NCBI GenBank assembly: GCA_025267735.1
Contig: CM046294.1
Location: 44,057,570 to 44,121,569, forward strand
Source of the DNA: Mactra quadrangularis
Lineage: Eukaryota; Mollusca; Bivalvia; Venerida; Mactridae
Direction of reading: 5' to 3'
Length of the DNA stretch: 64,000 nt
Shown here: piece by piece, positions 1-15,000 of the stretch
Numbering within the stretch: position 1 is the stretch's first letter
Layout of the letters: every line of letters starts with the position of its first letter
Notes under the pieces: model-generated
Database searches by the model: none
Seen by the model: only the letters and a program-made list of their open reading frames with translations
Told to the model about the DNA's origin: nothing
Position numbers and translations under genes: made by a program

Positions 1-3000
1 TCATGTTTCTCTTCTTCCACTAATTGATCTTCTACTGTATCTATAACGATCTCTGGACTTCCTTCCTTCTGTAATATATATACAAAGTAACAATATAAAA
101 ATATCAGCATTGCTCAACATAAATTTATAACTAGGTTTGGACAACCAGCTATAGTTTCAACTAGCTCAAACCAATTGATTTTTTACAAGCTGTAACAACT
201 CGTCTGAACCTAAAAATAGGTAGTCAGGGACAATTTCATGTCTGAATCAGTTTGACCTCTTGAAACAACTTTTAAAGCAATTTTGGGGTTCAACTAAATC
301 TGAATTCCAACTTTCCTGGAAACAATTTCAACTTGCCATCTTCATTTTAACTTGCCCTTTCTTATGTTAAGACTTTAAGTTGACCATTTTTTTTCCCCTT
401 TTTGATACTCGCAAATTAAAATGTGCAATTGACTTTCTCACTTTGCCAACAGTTCTTACGAAAAACAGTGGAGCCTGTTACAGAGGGACCGTAAACTTAG
501 TAGGAGCTACAAACTGAAAAAGATGCTTACAAATACAAAATCAACATTAAATTTTATAAAAGTCAGGATTTAAATAGCTTTTTAGGCGTCAGATAAGATT
601 TTTCACGGACTTATCAAGGTCAGAATTAAGAATGCTATGAATGTACTACATACCTTGCTATCTATAGGCACAACTGGTTCTGGTTCAGTTTCTGTTGTTT
701 TTTCTATGACAGTATTTGGTTTCTCTTCTACAACAACAATATTCTTATCTGTATCAACATCAGATTTTGTTGTTTTCTCTTCAATAACTTCTTCAGACTG
801 AAATATACAACAACAATATAAGGTTAAGTGCTATGTCTTTAATACTCAGGTTCTAAGGCTATTTCCAACATGTTAGTGTCCGTTTTTTCTCAACTGTCAA
901 AACTTGAATAATTTCACGGTGACTGAATGCATTGTTTTTGTACTGGCGGCCTAATTTTTATTAAAAGTATCTTGACAAAACTTGTCATACGGCATAAGAA
1001 GCTCTACTTAATCATAATACACACTTTCGGAAACTCATGGGTGTATTACGACAATACTTTTAACAAACGCATTCACCGTGAAATTATTCATGATTTGACA
1101 GTTGAGAATAAACGAACAATATTTTAGGTTGCAACAACAGGGGAAAACCAGTTACAAAACCTGGTCTCCTGGGAGTCAATTTAACCCCAAATCTTTAGTA
1201 CGATGATCTTGTTTTACATATCAAATGCCTGTGTTAACAATGAGCCTATAATACATTTTTGGACAGGTTACCAATGGTTAGCCAGCTTAATGGGTGAAGT
1301 TTTAAATTATTGTTATCCTTAAATTCCTGAATTTCATAGTAACAGCTACTTTTATACAGAAAAAACTTGTTCTCAACCTCTGAACTCTTATGCAGCTCAG
1401 CATTGTATGAATCATATCCAAACCCTACTTCAATGTTACCTCGAGCAAGAACCTTTATTTACACTAGCTTAGCACTGAGGGACCTGGAAGTTCACACAGA
1501 GTGATTTATCGAAGTGGTAAGAACTTGTTTCACAATGCAGCTAAAATAATTTTGTATACACTAAACTAGCAGACAATGAAACTAATGCACAGAGTAACTC
1601 TACTCGGTAAATTACAGTTTAAAATACATTCCATATGGTTAAGATCACATGTTTAGAATCATTTTAACAATTCAACTAACTTTCACACAAATATTTCCCA
1701 TCTTTATTTAGTCAATGCTGATAAAGGTCTTTTACAAGGTCAATACTGGTTAAACTGACCTTTAACCAATCCCCCCCTCTCGTACACTAAATGACATATC
1801 ATGAATGAAATTTTTTTATCATTAATGTGACCTAACACAAAATGAAGACATTTCAAGGTCATTACACTCAAGGTTGACCATCTAAATGAAATGCTCTCTT
1901 GTCATATACCAACATTTAGGTGAGTTACAAAGTTACCGTTCCTGTCAAATACTTTAAAAGCATTCCATGAAACTGCATACAAAAATCTGATCATTCAAAT
2001 ATCAAGTCCAAAAGATGCTGCTTAAAGAAGCCAAATAGGGGGTTGTTCCATAAACACAAGTGATGCCTACATGCAGCACTGTTCACAGATAAGTCGAGCA
2101 AAAAGAACCTACGACTAATCAATAATCAACATAATCAACCATAACAATATAAAACAAACCAATGAGTCGATTCAAAACTAGTCTACACCTATCTCTATAT
2201 ACATAATATTTAGATTAGTTTTGTACTGACCCTCTTATACAGTAAAACTTTAATAGTACCGGCATGTCACAAATTAATGTGTTTAATTTCACGCCTCACT
2301 TCAATGTTAATGACAAATGAGTATTTTAAATCACTTCAAATAGTACAATTCATCACATACAACCTTCAATGTATCACCCCATAGTTTATAATTAAATCTA
2401 TATTAAACTATTTGCTGCATGGTACAGTTTGTGTCGAGAGATTTTTAAATAAAGAAATGTCTATATATAAAGGAAGTATCATTTCCTGGTTTGAAGTAAA
2501 ATGTTGATACAGGATGAGTGTTGTTTCAATGAAATGATACATGTATTAAAGTACAGGGAATTGTTTAAGTAATAATATCCTTCTTTCATATCCTGTTGAA
2601 ATAATATATCATAAACTGCAAAACATGGCAAAACGACAAACAAACCTTGTAAGAAATTATAAGGTTTATCTGAATCAGAGAAGTTTGATGGAATTTTCAC
2701 CCATGCTATGCCTTAAAGGGTTATGGCAATATCCGAGTGCGTTCTGCTGTAACGCAAGAACTAAAACAGCTGAATACAAAGTAAAGCAAGTAAACCGACA
2801 GCACCATGTCCCAAGTTCATATGCAGAACTCTAACAATAGGCTTATACCCATAACAATGAGTATATATCTGTAACAATCTAACAAACTCTCTTGATATAA
2901 GAATATAAGAAATAAAACAAAACATGTACAGTACCAAACTTGTCATTCACCACACTATATCAACATATATGAGCCGCGTCATGGAAAAACCTGCCTTAAT

Positions 3001-6000
3001 GACAAAATTTTCGATTTTTATGTTTCTGCATTTTCACATAGGAAAAGGTTTGTAGTTTTTGAAGTCGAAAACCGCATTCGGAAATACAGCTTACTTTTGA
3101 CGCTATAGTTATCTAAAGTACCCTTGGTATTCCTCAGAATAATGTCAAAATAAATATAATGACGTTACGTCATACTGTTCTTTAAAAAAAGACCACTAAT
3201 GATATTTATACATGCATAGTTATATGGGTATTACATTTTACTGTATTAATGATAAGTTTCGTTGTTCCTTCAGCAACCAAAATATTAAATTAATTCTATA
3301 ATCATATATACAATTACCCGCTAAAGGTAGAATTTCCATAATAGCTGCTGTCAAACTTCGGGCGATATCGGGTCATGTCCACAAATGATAGTTATTTTTA
3401 ACTCAATTTTGCACATTTAACGATATATTGTTACTATATCATCATTTGCTGAATGATTTAAGGTGCATTGTGATGAATAAAGAAGGATTTTGATTCTTAT
3501 TCCCGCCGACTCAAACGTTCGGTTTATATGTCGTTCGTCTGTTTTATTTTGGACAACTTCTTCTTGCGTTTGAGACACGTATTTGGAGCACACAACTTTG
3601 AGTTTATTATCCCTTTTCTTTATATATGCATTGATTAAGCAGGGATAGAAATACGTGCGCAATTCGAAAATTCACTCTAGTGTCAATTTTGGGACAATGT
3701 GACGCCAGCAGTACCCTGAGGCTATCAAGTTTTTCGATACCGTTAGAGTGAAACATTCCACCGAGGTGCATGAGAGTACTTATCTTTAATATCGATTATC
3801 GATTATAGAAATACTTTCCGATCAGAATAGAAATAAGAACGCCAACAAACTTTTGAAACCACAAAATATACTTGTAAATCACTGAAAGATTAAATCAGAG
3901 ACTATGGTACGTGTCAGCTATTAATTTATGACTCTGAATAAAATTAGATCTAACTTCGATAGTTTAGATATATTGTTATATTGATACTTCACTTGTAAAT
4001 ACCTGCATACGTTTTGTCTAAGTGTTCATAAATTGTAAATGCAATATATTACGAAACACTTGATAACGTTTGATATTGTTTATTGTTCGCCGAATTCGGC
4101 TTGATTTGCGTTCCCCTCGGAGCTCAGTGAATAAATTACATTCACCCGCTGCTATAAAACGTGTAGATATATGATATTGTCCTCTACCTTGAACCTTTAA
4201 ACGAACAAGGAAAGTTTACCAAATTCTGATTTCACCGAAAATGGCGTCATATACAATTGTGGTTATACTTCGTGGCGATAGATACGACAAATGAATGCTC
4301 GTCCGTTCTATTTTGGACAATTTCCTCTTGCGTTTGAGGCACGTATTTTGGGCACAAAACTTTGAGTTTATTATCCCTTTTTATGTATGCATTGATTAAG
4401 CAGGGATCGAAATACAAGTTACAATTTTTTATTTGTTACATGAAAATAACAAAAATGTTATCACAGAAAATGTTCAAAATTAACCCGTAATAGGATTGTG
4501 AGGAGAATGTAATAATCCTATCTAATTAATTATTTTAACTCTAAAATGTAACATAATATACTGGGATTTACTTAACGACACGTTCCTCTCCCACTTTAAA
4601 AACAATCTATCGAGAACGAGTAAACTGTAAACTCTATGAAGGTAGAAATTCAAATCTACGTCGAGCTAAAACTGTCCGCTCGTAAACATGCGTGACGAAA
4701 ATTATATGACGTAACTTTTAAAGTGGATTTTCCGACAACGTCACCAACGTCATTAATGCAGGTTTTGTCATGACGCGTCACATATATAAGTTGTACATCA
4801 GTTAAATATAACAATAAATTCTAGTAAATGTCTACATCAAACAATGTTCTATCAATTCCTATCATCATGATATGTGACTACAGTAACACCTCACTTTCTT
4901 ATACACCATCTTGACCAATCTCCCAATATCATCAGTCTCTCTTAAAGAAAACCCAGATACCTTCAAGTCAGACTTTTAACAGTTTTTCAAATGAATAGGA
5001 CATACTACAAATGTTGGGGAGATCTAAAACTTATTGGAGCCTAGTGGTAACAGATGTTTTGCATAAGGTGCAAATTGATATTTTAGTGGACTTTCAAAAT
5101 TTCATTCTTACTGAGGCTTGCAGTAGCAGCTATAAGTCTAAACAATCTAACATTATAACCAATCAAAAACAACTTTTACATAATATCAAATCATGACTAA
5201 ACCTCTGGCTTAATCCAATTTCATTGTGAAAAGGAACTGGATGCTGATTAGCCAAGAGGGGCACTACCATGATACCAATCTAGCCATTTCAAATTTGAGA
5301 GCAGGAACAGCCCAATTTGCATCCTTGACAAAACCTTGAAAACCATTACAGTCCTACAACAGGCTATTATAGAGAGGTTTCACAGTACATTAATGCATGT
5401 ACCAGTACTAGCAGTGAACAGTCTACACAGCCAGTAGTGTAGATATCATACAGAATAAAGTATTCACTGCAGCATCCTACTTGTATAAATAATACAAACA
5501 CACTAACTGATACACAAAAACAGGTAATTTACTATTCTACCATAGCAACCATTACTAACAATGGAATGAAATGGAAAACGAAAATATGAGCAAGTTGAAA
5601 TTCATCCAGGCTCTAAATATATAGTGAAGTTCTAAATCATTCAAAAACTGACGGGTGTTTTTATTCTTACGACTAAATTTCGCTGACACAGCCATTCTTG
5701 AATATTGATATGATTTTAAGAATATCATTTCCATGATAATAACTTCTATTAGATTGGCAATTAGAGAAATGTTGGCATTGGAATTTCTACAAATACAGTC
5801 ATGTATCAACCATCAACATTTAAAGACCTTTGGAAGGAAACTTGGATAAGCAGAATAGCAAATTATAACTGCTAGACTGTACAGTAGCAATTACTCTAGA
5901 ACTCAATGAAAGGGCCAGGGCACATCAGGGATCAGAGGGTTAATGCTAATTCTGCGAATTACTTATTCTACATAGGGAGGAGCAAAAGGGGCAAGAAGGA

Positions 6001-9000
6001 GAGAAAAGGGGCAAGGAGAGAAAAGGGGCAGGGCGAAGCAAAATGTTTTAAAATAATCACTACAGTTATATCCTTATTTCATTAACAGAAAAATACAAGT
6101 TAATGCATTTTATACCTCAGTTAAGAATCAACTCCAAAGTGCTTTAATGTATTATTTCAAAACTTTCTTCACTTATACAAATATACACACTAACATTTCT
6201 ATATTAAGTTAACATATAAGTATGTCTAGTCACACTCATGAATGATAAAAATGTCAACATTTATCAAGATAAAATTTCACCAACCAGCAACAAGAAAGAT
6301 GAGGGGGGGGGTCGATTAGACCATTAATTATTCATCATCATACAATGAAATTCATACAATGTCTTAATTGATAAAACATAGAATTAAAACTTGTATGTAT
6401 GTATGTTCTGGTACTGACCTTGACATTGAACTCTGATAAAGTATAACATTAGATAATAGCCAAGGAGTGTATAATATTATATTTTATCCAACAGTAACAT
6501 ACCAATGTGATATATACCAAACCTAAATGATAATTCTGATATAAAAACTTGCCTTTTTTCTTTGACCCATTTCCAAAACAAGCATAATGAAACCTAAACC
6601 CTAACTATACACCCAGACCTTTTTCTCTGCCTTTTTGTCCCTTTTCTGTGACCTAGCACACCAAATCCTAAACCAGTCAATGAATTTAAGAATCTAGCCT
6701 GAAACCTTTGCCTGAAACTGCCTTGAACCCCAGTTGCCCTATGATTTCAGTAGAAAATTATAGTTACACTTAAAAGTTGATCAAGCAGAAATGAAAGTTG
6801 CATCAACCAACAGAATTTCTATTTCCTGACAGTAAAACCACAATACTACACAGAACACTATACATATAATACACATATCTCTAGAGAATAACCAGGTTCC
6901 AAGAATCACTTCCTAGAAGATCACACCACAATATACCTGCATCAGCTAACAATGTTAGTTTTACATACATGTTTTACTATGTAGTAAGTAAGAGTGTAAG
7001 ACTATGAGTATATCAAGCAAGTCTGTACACATACTTTCTTTAATCATATATTTTCAAAGAATGAACTCATTAAGACTACATGAATTTATGACAACAACTC
7101 AAGCAACAATTATTATTTCAAAGATTTCAATTTTGCACATTGAGAAAAAAAATTGCAGGGAAAAGTACTGAGACTGTCCTATAACAATAGTAGTGATTAT
7201 TCTAGAACTGAGTGACAAGAGGGCAGAAAAAAGGGACAAGACAAATCAGGGAGTAGATGTTTCAAAGTAAAAATCTGATCCCCTCGCATAAATTTTAACA
7301 TACACAGTGAATGTATGACAGAGTGGGCGTATATACATAGTACATTAAAATAGAAAAAGAATTAACCAAGCAGCTGTTACAGTAATCTTTCTCTAACAAG
7401 TATGTAACACATGTAATGTGATAAAATAATAATAGACTTTTCATAAAAACATTAGATACATTTAACAATGCTTAATGTGCCTGCTTAATGCTTCATGTGT
7501 CTGCTTCCTGCTTCTCACGAACGTAACATTTCCCACTGTATTTCTCATCTCATTTTCGCTAGCACTAGCCAAATTTACACTAGTCCAATCAGAGCCTTTT
7601 TTCAGTACTTGGGGAAGGGGCCAGAGGCCTTTTTATATATAGATCATTTGGGGAAATTTTATCGCAATTTCATTGAAAGGGGAACAAAATATCCAAGGTA
7701 AACTCAAAATTTGGGGAAAACTACATGATTTTAAAGAAATTTCAAGAGGGGAAGGCACCTGTTAACGGCCCCTGTTATATAAGGAAAAAAAGGCCTGCCA
7801 ATAAATGTTATATAGTAAATGGCAAAATAATCAACCAGCCCTACTATAATAAAGTAAGTAATTTTGACATTTTACTGTATTAGGTTTCACTAGCCCCAGA
7901 CTTAGGGCTAGATAATTTAGGTGAAGATTGTGCCTACGTAGACAAGGTAACTAGACCCAGAATAAGAGAAAAACAAGCCTGAGAAATAACCCCTCAACTC
8001 CATCACATTTAACTCCTTGCATTAATAATTAAGTGTAAATAATGACAATTTGAACAACAACTGTCCTTGGTCCAATGAGGTTAAGAAACCATATAATCAA
8101 AAGTATTCAAATGCAATGTCAGTCTACGAAGTTACCAGTGAAAAGCAAAGAAAAGAAAAGCAAAATTCCCGAGTCAGCAGAATTATAAATATCAACCAAC
8201 TAACCTGTATTAACTTCATGACTATGGAATACTTTACAAAAACCACTGGCAGTTAAGTTGACAAACTAAATATTTGTTCTATATAAAGTCTTCCATGTCT
8301 ACTGGATAACCTTGAAATCTAATCAGCTAAGAACAGACGACAGTCTAAACATATCAGCCATTGAGTACAGGCAGTAAAGTCGGTAATTCATAAAAAAACT
8401 TATGTAAGAAACTGCCAAGTGAATTAACTGAATTTCACAGCAGCTCACGAAGTTATGGAACTCGTTTTAAACAGAATTCATCACTTCATTAATATTACAA
8501 CACATGTGACTGCTTACACAACACTAAACTTTGGAACAGCACAAAGAAACACCTATCACTGAGACTATGATCTAACAAATTGAACAATCCAAGTACTAAA
8601 TTCAACATTACATCAACTTGATGTCGAATTCTCTATATTCCATACTGTTAATACCAAACAAAAATATGGTAGTACTTTAACACTATTATAAACACAGATG
8701 ACCGATTAAACTTCAAAGCTTAAAAATAAACATGTGATGATCAAATAAAAATCGCCACTTTCTAAAAGCCTGAATATCACAGTTTATGACAGAGAGAATC
8801 ACATTACCATGGACAGAGGTGATGATAATTTAACCTACGCCCCTAGATAACCTTGCCCCTAGATAACCTTACGAAGGTATTTATATAAATACATCGTACA
8901 TACTTCAAGCATGAAGACTATACTTTACAACAATTTCCTACAATATCAGCTAAGACATTAAGACTAAATTATGCATACCATAAAACAAGGTTAAATAACC

Positions 9001-12000
9001 TCCTTGGATGAAATTCCTTACGGTTTAACAATAGGTAATTCAAACAGTTAAATATCCATCAGTCTTTTCTATACTTAATAAAGTTTAATCCATATGACCT
9101 TATAATAGTGGTACAGATGTTTCGAACACACCTCACTATACAAGAAAATCCAGTCGACAAAGTACATTAATCATAAAATAGAATCTGTATGGTGTATCTA
9201 ACATACACACTATACTAAGGTTTTTAGTCGAGGGTTACACAAGACTTGATATAAAGGTATGCGAGACCGAGAGAACGAATACATAGATAACTGACAAGCT
9301 CTATACTACCACGGTAAGATAGATAGAGAGAGAGGAGAACATTTTACATACATACTACATTCCCACACACAAGTTTAAAGATGTGTTTATTTATAAACCT
9401 GAAAATCTATTTTCATCCAAGGGAGGTAACTCTTACAACATTTATATCAAAGTACATCAAGAGTTATCTCTGAATGAATCTGGTTTAAACAAGAAATTAA
9501 GTACAAAATCCAGGACACGAATATCATTAGTCACTTTGACATGGTAAGAATTTCTGAAACTGATTGACCTATAAATGAAAGAGGATACAATGGTTATTTC
9601 AAAATGTATTGAATCTAGTTTTCTCACAATCTAAACTGCCAAAAGATTCAAATCACAAATTTTTTGTCAACAATATTATTATGCATGGATGAGTAAGAAC
9701 TAAAAATAAATGTCTGGGTAAAAGAAATCTACTTCCTTTATTGATTATGAATGTAAAAGCTTAGTATATCAACATATAACAACAAAGAGGTGAAATTATA
9801 TATCAACTGTGTTACAGTTAAGTATGATGACCAGCTCGCCTAACCAGCTCTTCTAGACATTATCTATATCCAATACAGATTAACTTTTATCCAGAGCTTT
9901 TTTCAGTTCTTGGAGAAGGGGCCTGGTGCCTTTTTATATATAGAACATTTGGGGAAATTTTATTGCAATCTCATAGAAAGGGGAACAAAATATCAAAGGT
10001 AAACTCCAAATTTTGGGAAAACTGCATTATTTTAAAGAAATTTCAAGAGGGGAAGGCACCCGTTAACTAAGGAAAGAATGCCTGCTTTATCATGGAGTCT
10101 AAGACTCCTAACATGGAAATAATCTGACATTATGATCATATTTTATCTCCAGTTTGGGAATAGCATTAATAGCCTTGAATTTTCTCCAGCACTAGTGTAG
10201 TGTGGGTCAAATTATCAACTAGACTGACTGTAAGACATTAGCAATTAAACTAGCCAGAATCTACCCCAGACTTCGAGCTAGAGGATTAAGCCATGTCTGG
10301 TAGCATCTTGATCACAAAATTTAAAATTAAGCTAGCAACTGGGTCATTACCTCAGCTGTTTACATAATTATAACCATGGCAACACATTAACCCAATTCAT
10401 TCATCTCACATTTATAAAGTAATACATAAATTTACATCATTACATGCATACAAAACATAAAAATTTGACACATAAAATCAACAATTGATCAACTGGTCAA
10501 TTGACAGGATCATGCCCTCAGCAATAATGCAGTACATTATACTCAAGACAATATATTTAAATATTATGACATCTTGTCACCTTCAAGCTATAAATATTGT
10601 TACAGTTCACTGAATACAATAAAGAGTCAATGACCTCACAAAGATCTGTATGAGTTATAAAACATCAAATACATATATGGGTAGAAGTGACAAATAGTAG
10701 AAATTTTGAAAATCCTCAAGTTAGATTTGAAAACTTTCACCCATAAATATAGTTATAAGCCGTACTAATGTCATAAGATCATATACAACATGATCAAACA
10801 TCAAGCATATGAAAGCTAGAATACAACTCTCCCCCTAATCTCACTCTTGTTAGTTAACAGACCATAACAAGATCATATTTTGATCCGGCACACTCTTATT
10901 AGCCTAAACAGTAACCAGCTTTCAATGATAGTCATATCATTTATACAGAGTACCAACTTTCTCACATGGCCATGGTCAAAGCTAGGCTTAAACTTAGTTT
11001 TCAATCAGTGAGAGATCACCATGATTTTAAATTGAAAACTTAAGCTACCTGACCAAGGAGACAGTAGATTAAACTATAAAACTAACAATCAAATCATCTA
11101 ATAGCTTTTCACATGAATACACTAGCTAGTAAAACAAAACATCTTAACAATTTGAAATCTAAACACTGCAACTACAATCAATAAAGGAAGCAACTTGCAA
11201 GGTGACAAAATATTCTGTACAACAAATCAAACAAGTCCAAACAAAATGTCTAATCTAGTTCAAGCGCAGACAAAAAATATATACATGTACACAGCTTACA
11301 TGGTCTGACATAAAACGATTTTTGAAAAATCTAACATTGAACTGTCATTAATATAACTATAACCCAGAATTTTGTATTATTTGTAACAGAACAGAACAGA
11401 ACAGATGTTTTTATTGAAGATTTGTACAACAAAGGCACATGATCTTACAAAACATTTAAGTACAAATATAATACAGATCAATGATTAGACACATATACAA
11501 AGGAAAAACAATGCATACACAAGATACTAACTGAACCTTTATTCACTTCACAAGACCAGTTTAGATGTCTGCCATTAGGAAACAGGGCAGGGCAGGGTTG
11601 CCGTTTTGAAGTGACTATTTCTGCAGAGGAGCAAAAGAAGTGTAGGCAGAAAAAAGGGTCTTTCATATTTGTAAGAGGAAACTCTCATATAGTGCTCAGT
11701 TTGTTAGAAGTGTCATGCCACTTCAGCAAATCACCAAAATCAGACTTTTTAAAGCAAAAAAATCACAAAAGAAACATTAATACTTCAGTGGATACAAAAA
11801 TATTTCAACCTCATTCATGAAACATATCTATCAAGCACAGCCAGTAACCCAGGCTACGTGACATATTTCAGGTTATGCACTAGACAGTCACATGTTATCA
11901 ATTTTCTGTAAATCTATTTTTAGCATTTTCTGAAATTGTATCTATAAATAGCAACAGGTAAAATTGAAACTGAAAGTAGAAATGTCACATGATCACTTGA

Positions 12001-15000
12001 AAACAATGATCATTAAGAGATCTGCATTGTGTAGAATTTTGTATGTTAATGGTTATTTGAGTATGAAAAAATAGAACTTTTAAACTAGCTCAGTACTGGT
12101 GTCTACTTAGCTATGCATACTGAACTATTTATCTCATGAATTGACAATAGACCTCTTCAGTTTTAAGACAAGTTCATACATAACATATAGCAAGTTACAG
12201 ACATTGTCTTAATCAACAAGTTTGAAACCTCGGACAAGACAAAATTGATTTGAGCTGGTATGCTGGTAAAAATTACTATGTCGACTTACTTACTAGTTTT
12301 GCCCTTTACTGTGTAACCAATTAAAATCACATCAGTCATCCAGAAAATTTCAGGCAATGACTGTTATGGATAACTCTAATCAATTTTATTTATATCATTT
12401 TACTGGGTTTACACTGTGTCAACACAATTTTGGTCATTTTACATCTTCCAGTGCAACTAAATTATATTCTTAGCAGCAATTGTTCTCTTACAATTTTCAA
12501 CTTATACAAAACATGCCTTTATCAAGCAAGTAAAATAAACCTTATCAACTATTATACTCACAGTAACAGCTAAGTCTGTGTAAGCATCATACTCATTGCC
12601 TGACTTCATGTCACCTTTCTTATTTAATTCTTTGAACTTATTTTTAGCTTTCTGCTTTTTGGGTACTGAAATATAAACATTACATATATGAATACCAGGT
12701 AAATACTGAAACATGTTAGATCTGGAACTCAAATTCTAGGGTTTTTCACCCCTATTGGAGGGGTACAACTGGTAAACAGTCATTGCTAAAAATCATGTAA
12801 CATCCTAATGTTTTCTATGCACTTACTTCTAGTACAGGTACATGTTTGCTTGTTCTACAGGGAAATGCCCGTTAATATGAGTCCAATATGAAGTCTACTA
12901 ACAACATTAAAACATAAGTTTCTCTGTGTCTTGACCTTGTTTTGACCAAATAGGTTTCACAAACAATAATTAAACCCAAAATTTACTCACTGAGCAAGAT
13001 AAACTGAAGGCAACAGTTCATTCCCCAGTCTCAACATCACTGAGGATATTAAAGTAAAATTCTCCCTATCAACTTGGCACAAGGTCTTCTAATATAATGC
13101 CATAACAATTTCAGAAAATTAAGCGTATCTTAACCTAGCAGAAATTAGTGACATCATGGAAAATATACAGTGCATGCAACTAAAATGGCCATGTTTAGAA
13201 AGCAATCTTCCTACTTATACTCTGATTTCACAGGCTATGTTGATCATTTCACGAGCTTAAGAAAATTCAAATTGAAAGAAAAACCCCATCAAGTCCATGA
13301 CATAGGCAACAAGATTAAAAAGCCTCAAGTCACATGCTATGAATATCTGACCACAAAAAGTATTAACACAGTAAGCAGCAGTCAATTGTCGTCTGTGAGA
13401 ATTAAATAAGCTTTATGCATCTAAATATAACTATAACATTGTGTATAACATATGTTCTAATAAAGTACAGGAAAAGAGATTAAAACAAGTAAACTGTTAA
13501 GAAACAGCATTCAAACATGTCCTACACCTGCTTTCAATATCTTACATTACAAAAATAATACAATTAAAATTAACCTTAAGAGGGACTCAGATCTGTTGCC
13601 AAAGTGGTAACCCCCCAAAGATTTCACAGCAAGTTTTTCCTCAAATGAGGGGATATTAGGCTTTTTCACATAAGTAAAATGATAAAAATCACAAAACAAT
13701 AATCAACATTTTTTTACAATTAACAGCGAAGTCATTAAAGCCAATAAAGTCTAAATGTAATAGTAAGAAAAAAATATGTGACATTTTGCAAGTGCTTTTT
13801 TATGAGGGTATAGAGTTTTAAAGGCATGTAAGAAAATAAGAATATTTTTAAAAACCTTCACACTTATTTGCTTCACAATATTTTTTCACAATTTTGAAGA
13901 ATACAGTGTGAAAAAAACTTGAAGAAGGACAGGTACAACTAGAGCCAACAGCCTTGATGGATTATTCCAATGCGCCAATTTTCCAACAGTTGCATTATGA
14001 ACAATACTCCACTGTATACCATACAGAACTTAGAATCAACAATTAAGGCAACATAAAACCTACCTGAGACTGTTTCAGCCACTGGTTCCACAGGTTTGGT
14101 TGGTATTTCCACGTCTGGTTGTTTTTCTACTGGTGTAGGAGGCATAATGTTAACTTCAGGAGTGCTTTCTTTGCTACTATTTTTATCACTTGTTACGACA
14201 CCTTCACTACTAGTATTAGTTCTATCAATATAAGGACTAGTTTTTACACTAACGGTCACTGATTCCGAGGTGGCAGGTGTTTTTTTAGTGTTCATTGACG
14301 ATGTATCATTCACTATTTTACCTTCCACTTCATTTGAAGACTGCGACACGACCTCTTTAACAACCTTTGCACCGTTTGAAAGACTTGCTGATTGCGTAAC
14401 ATTCTCATTAGCTGTGTTGGTTTTTAACTCTGGAATATTTGGTGGCTGCGACGGCGGCTGTGTGAACACGGTCGCATCTGGCGGAGCTGGTTGGTTGAAA
14501 GGAGGAGGTATGTTCTGAATGACAGCGGGAACTTGTTGCTGCGGGGGAGGTTCGTCGCCAGCACCCATTGGTGGCTGATGAGGAACTCCTCCAGCAACCT
14601 GTGTGGTCTGCATACGAGGAGGTGAAGGGTTTGCTGGCGTGGTGCCAGTAGTTGTAGAAAGTTTGGCAGCAACTTGAGCAGCAAACTGGGCCGCTATCTC
14701 ATTATGTTGTCCTGTGTTACTAGATTGTGATGGCTGTAATATAGTGAGATAATCATGTTAAAATATACTGGTATAGAATACTATAGATAGTGAAAAAAAT
14801 TCTATTTTAACACTAAATTATGTGTATTGTGGCTAGTACATCTTGACCGGCAATACTAAATACTTATTAATACCATATATAGCCTATTAACACTGACCTG
14901 AGACAAGGAATAAAATTTCATCTTAAATGGTAAATATCTATATATTTTTGTTCACCTGACAAAGTATCTACTTTAATTTCATGTATTTGTGTAAGGAACC

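Larger units (their letters stand above)
798..12561 (-). other. Long eIF4G intron, repeat-bearing
   Basis: No coding exon was found in these 11.8 kb. The intron contains the 1.8-kb TIR element at 2971-4779, two related short MITEs (7590-7797, 9892-10084), a SINE-like body at about 1380-1570 and a short run of repeated ACAGA at about 11388-11406. The short open frames in it lack splice context, codon structure or homology. Confidence 0.7.

Noticed and set aside
13170..13409. 79-codon open frame in the eIF4G intron
   Set aside because: No splice sites in phase, no recognised motif; length is not remarkable for AT-rich DNA over a 12-kb search space.
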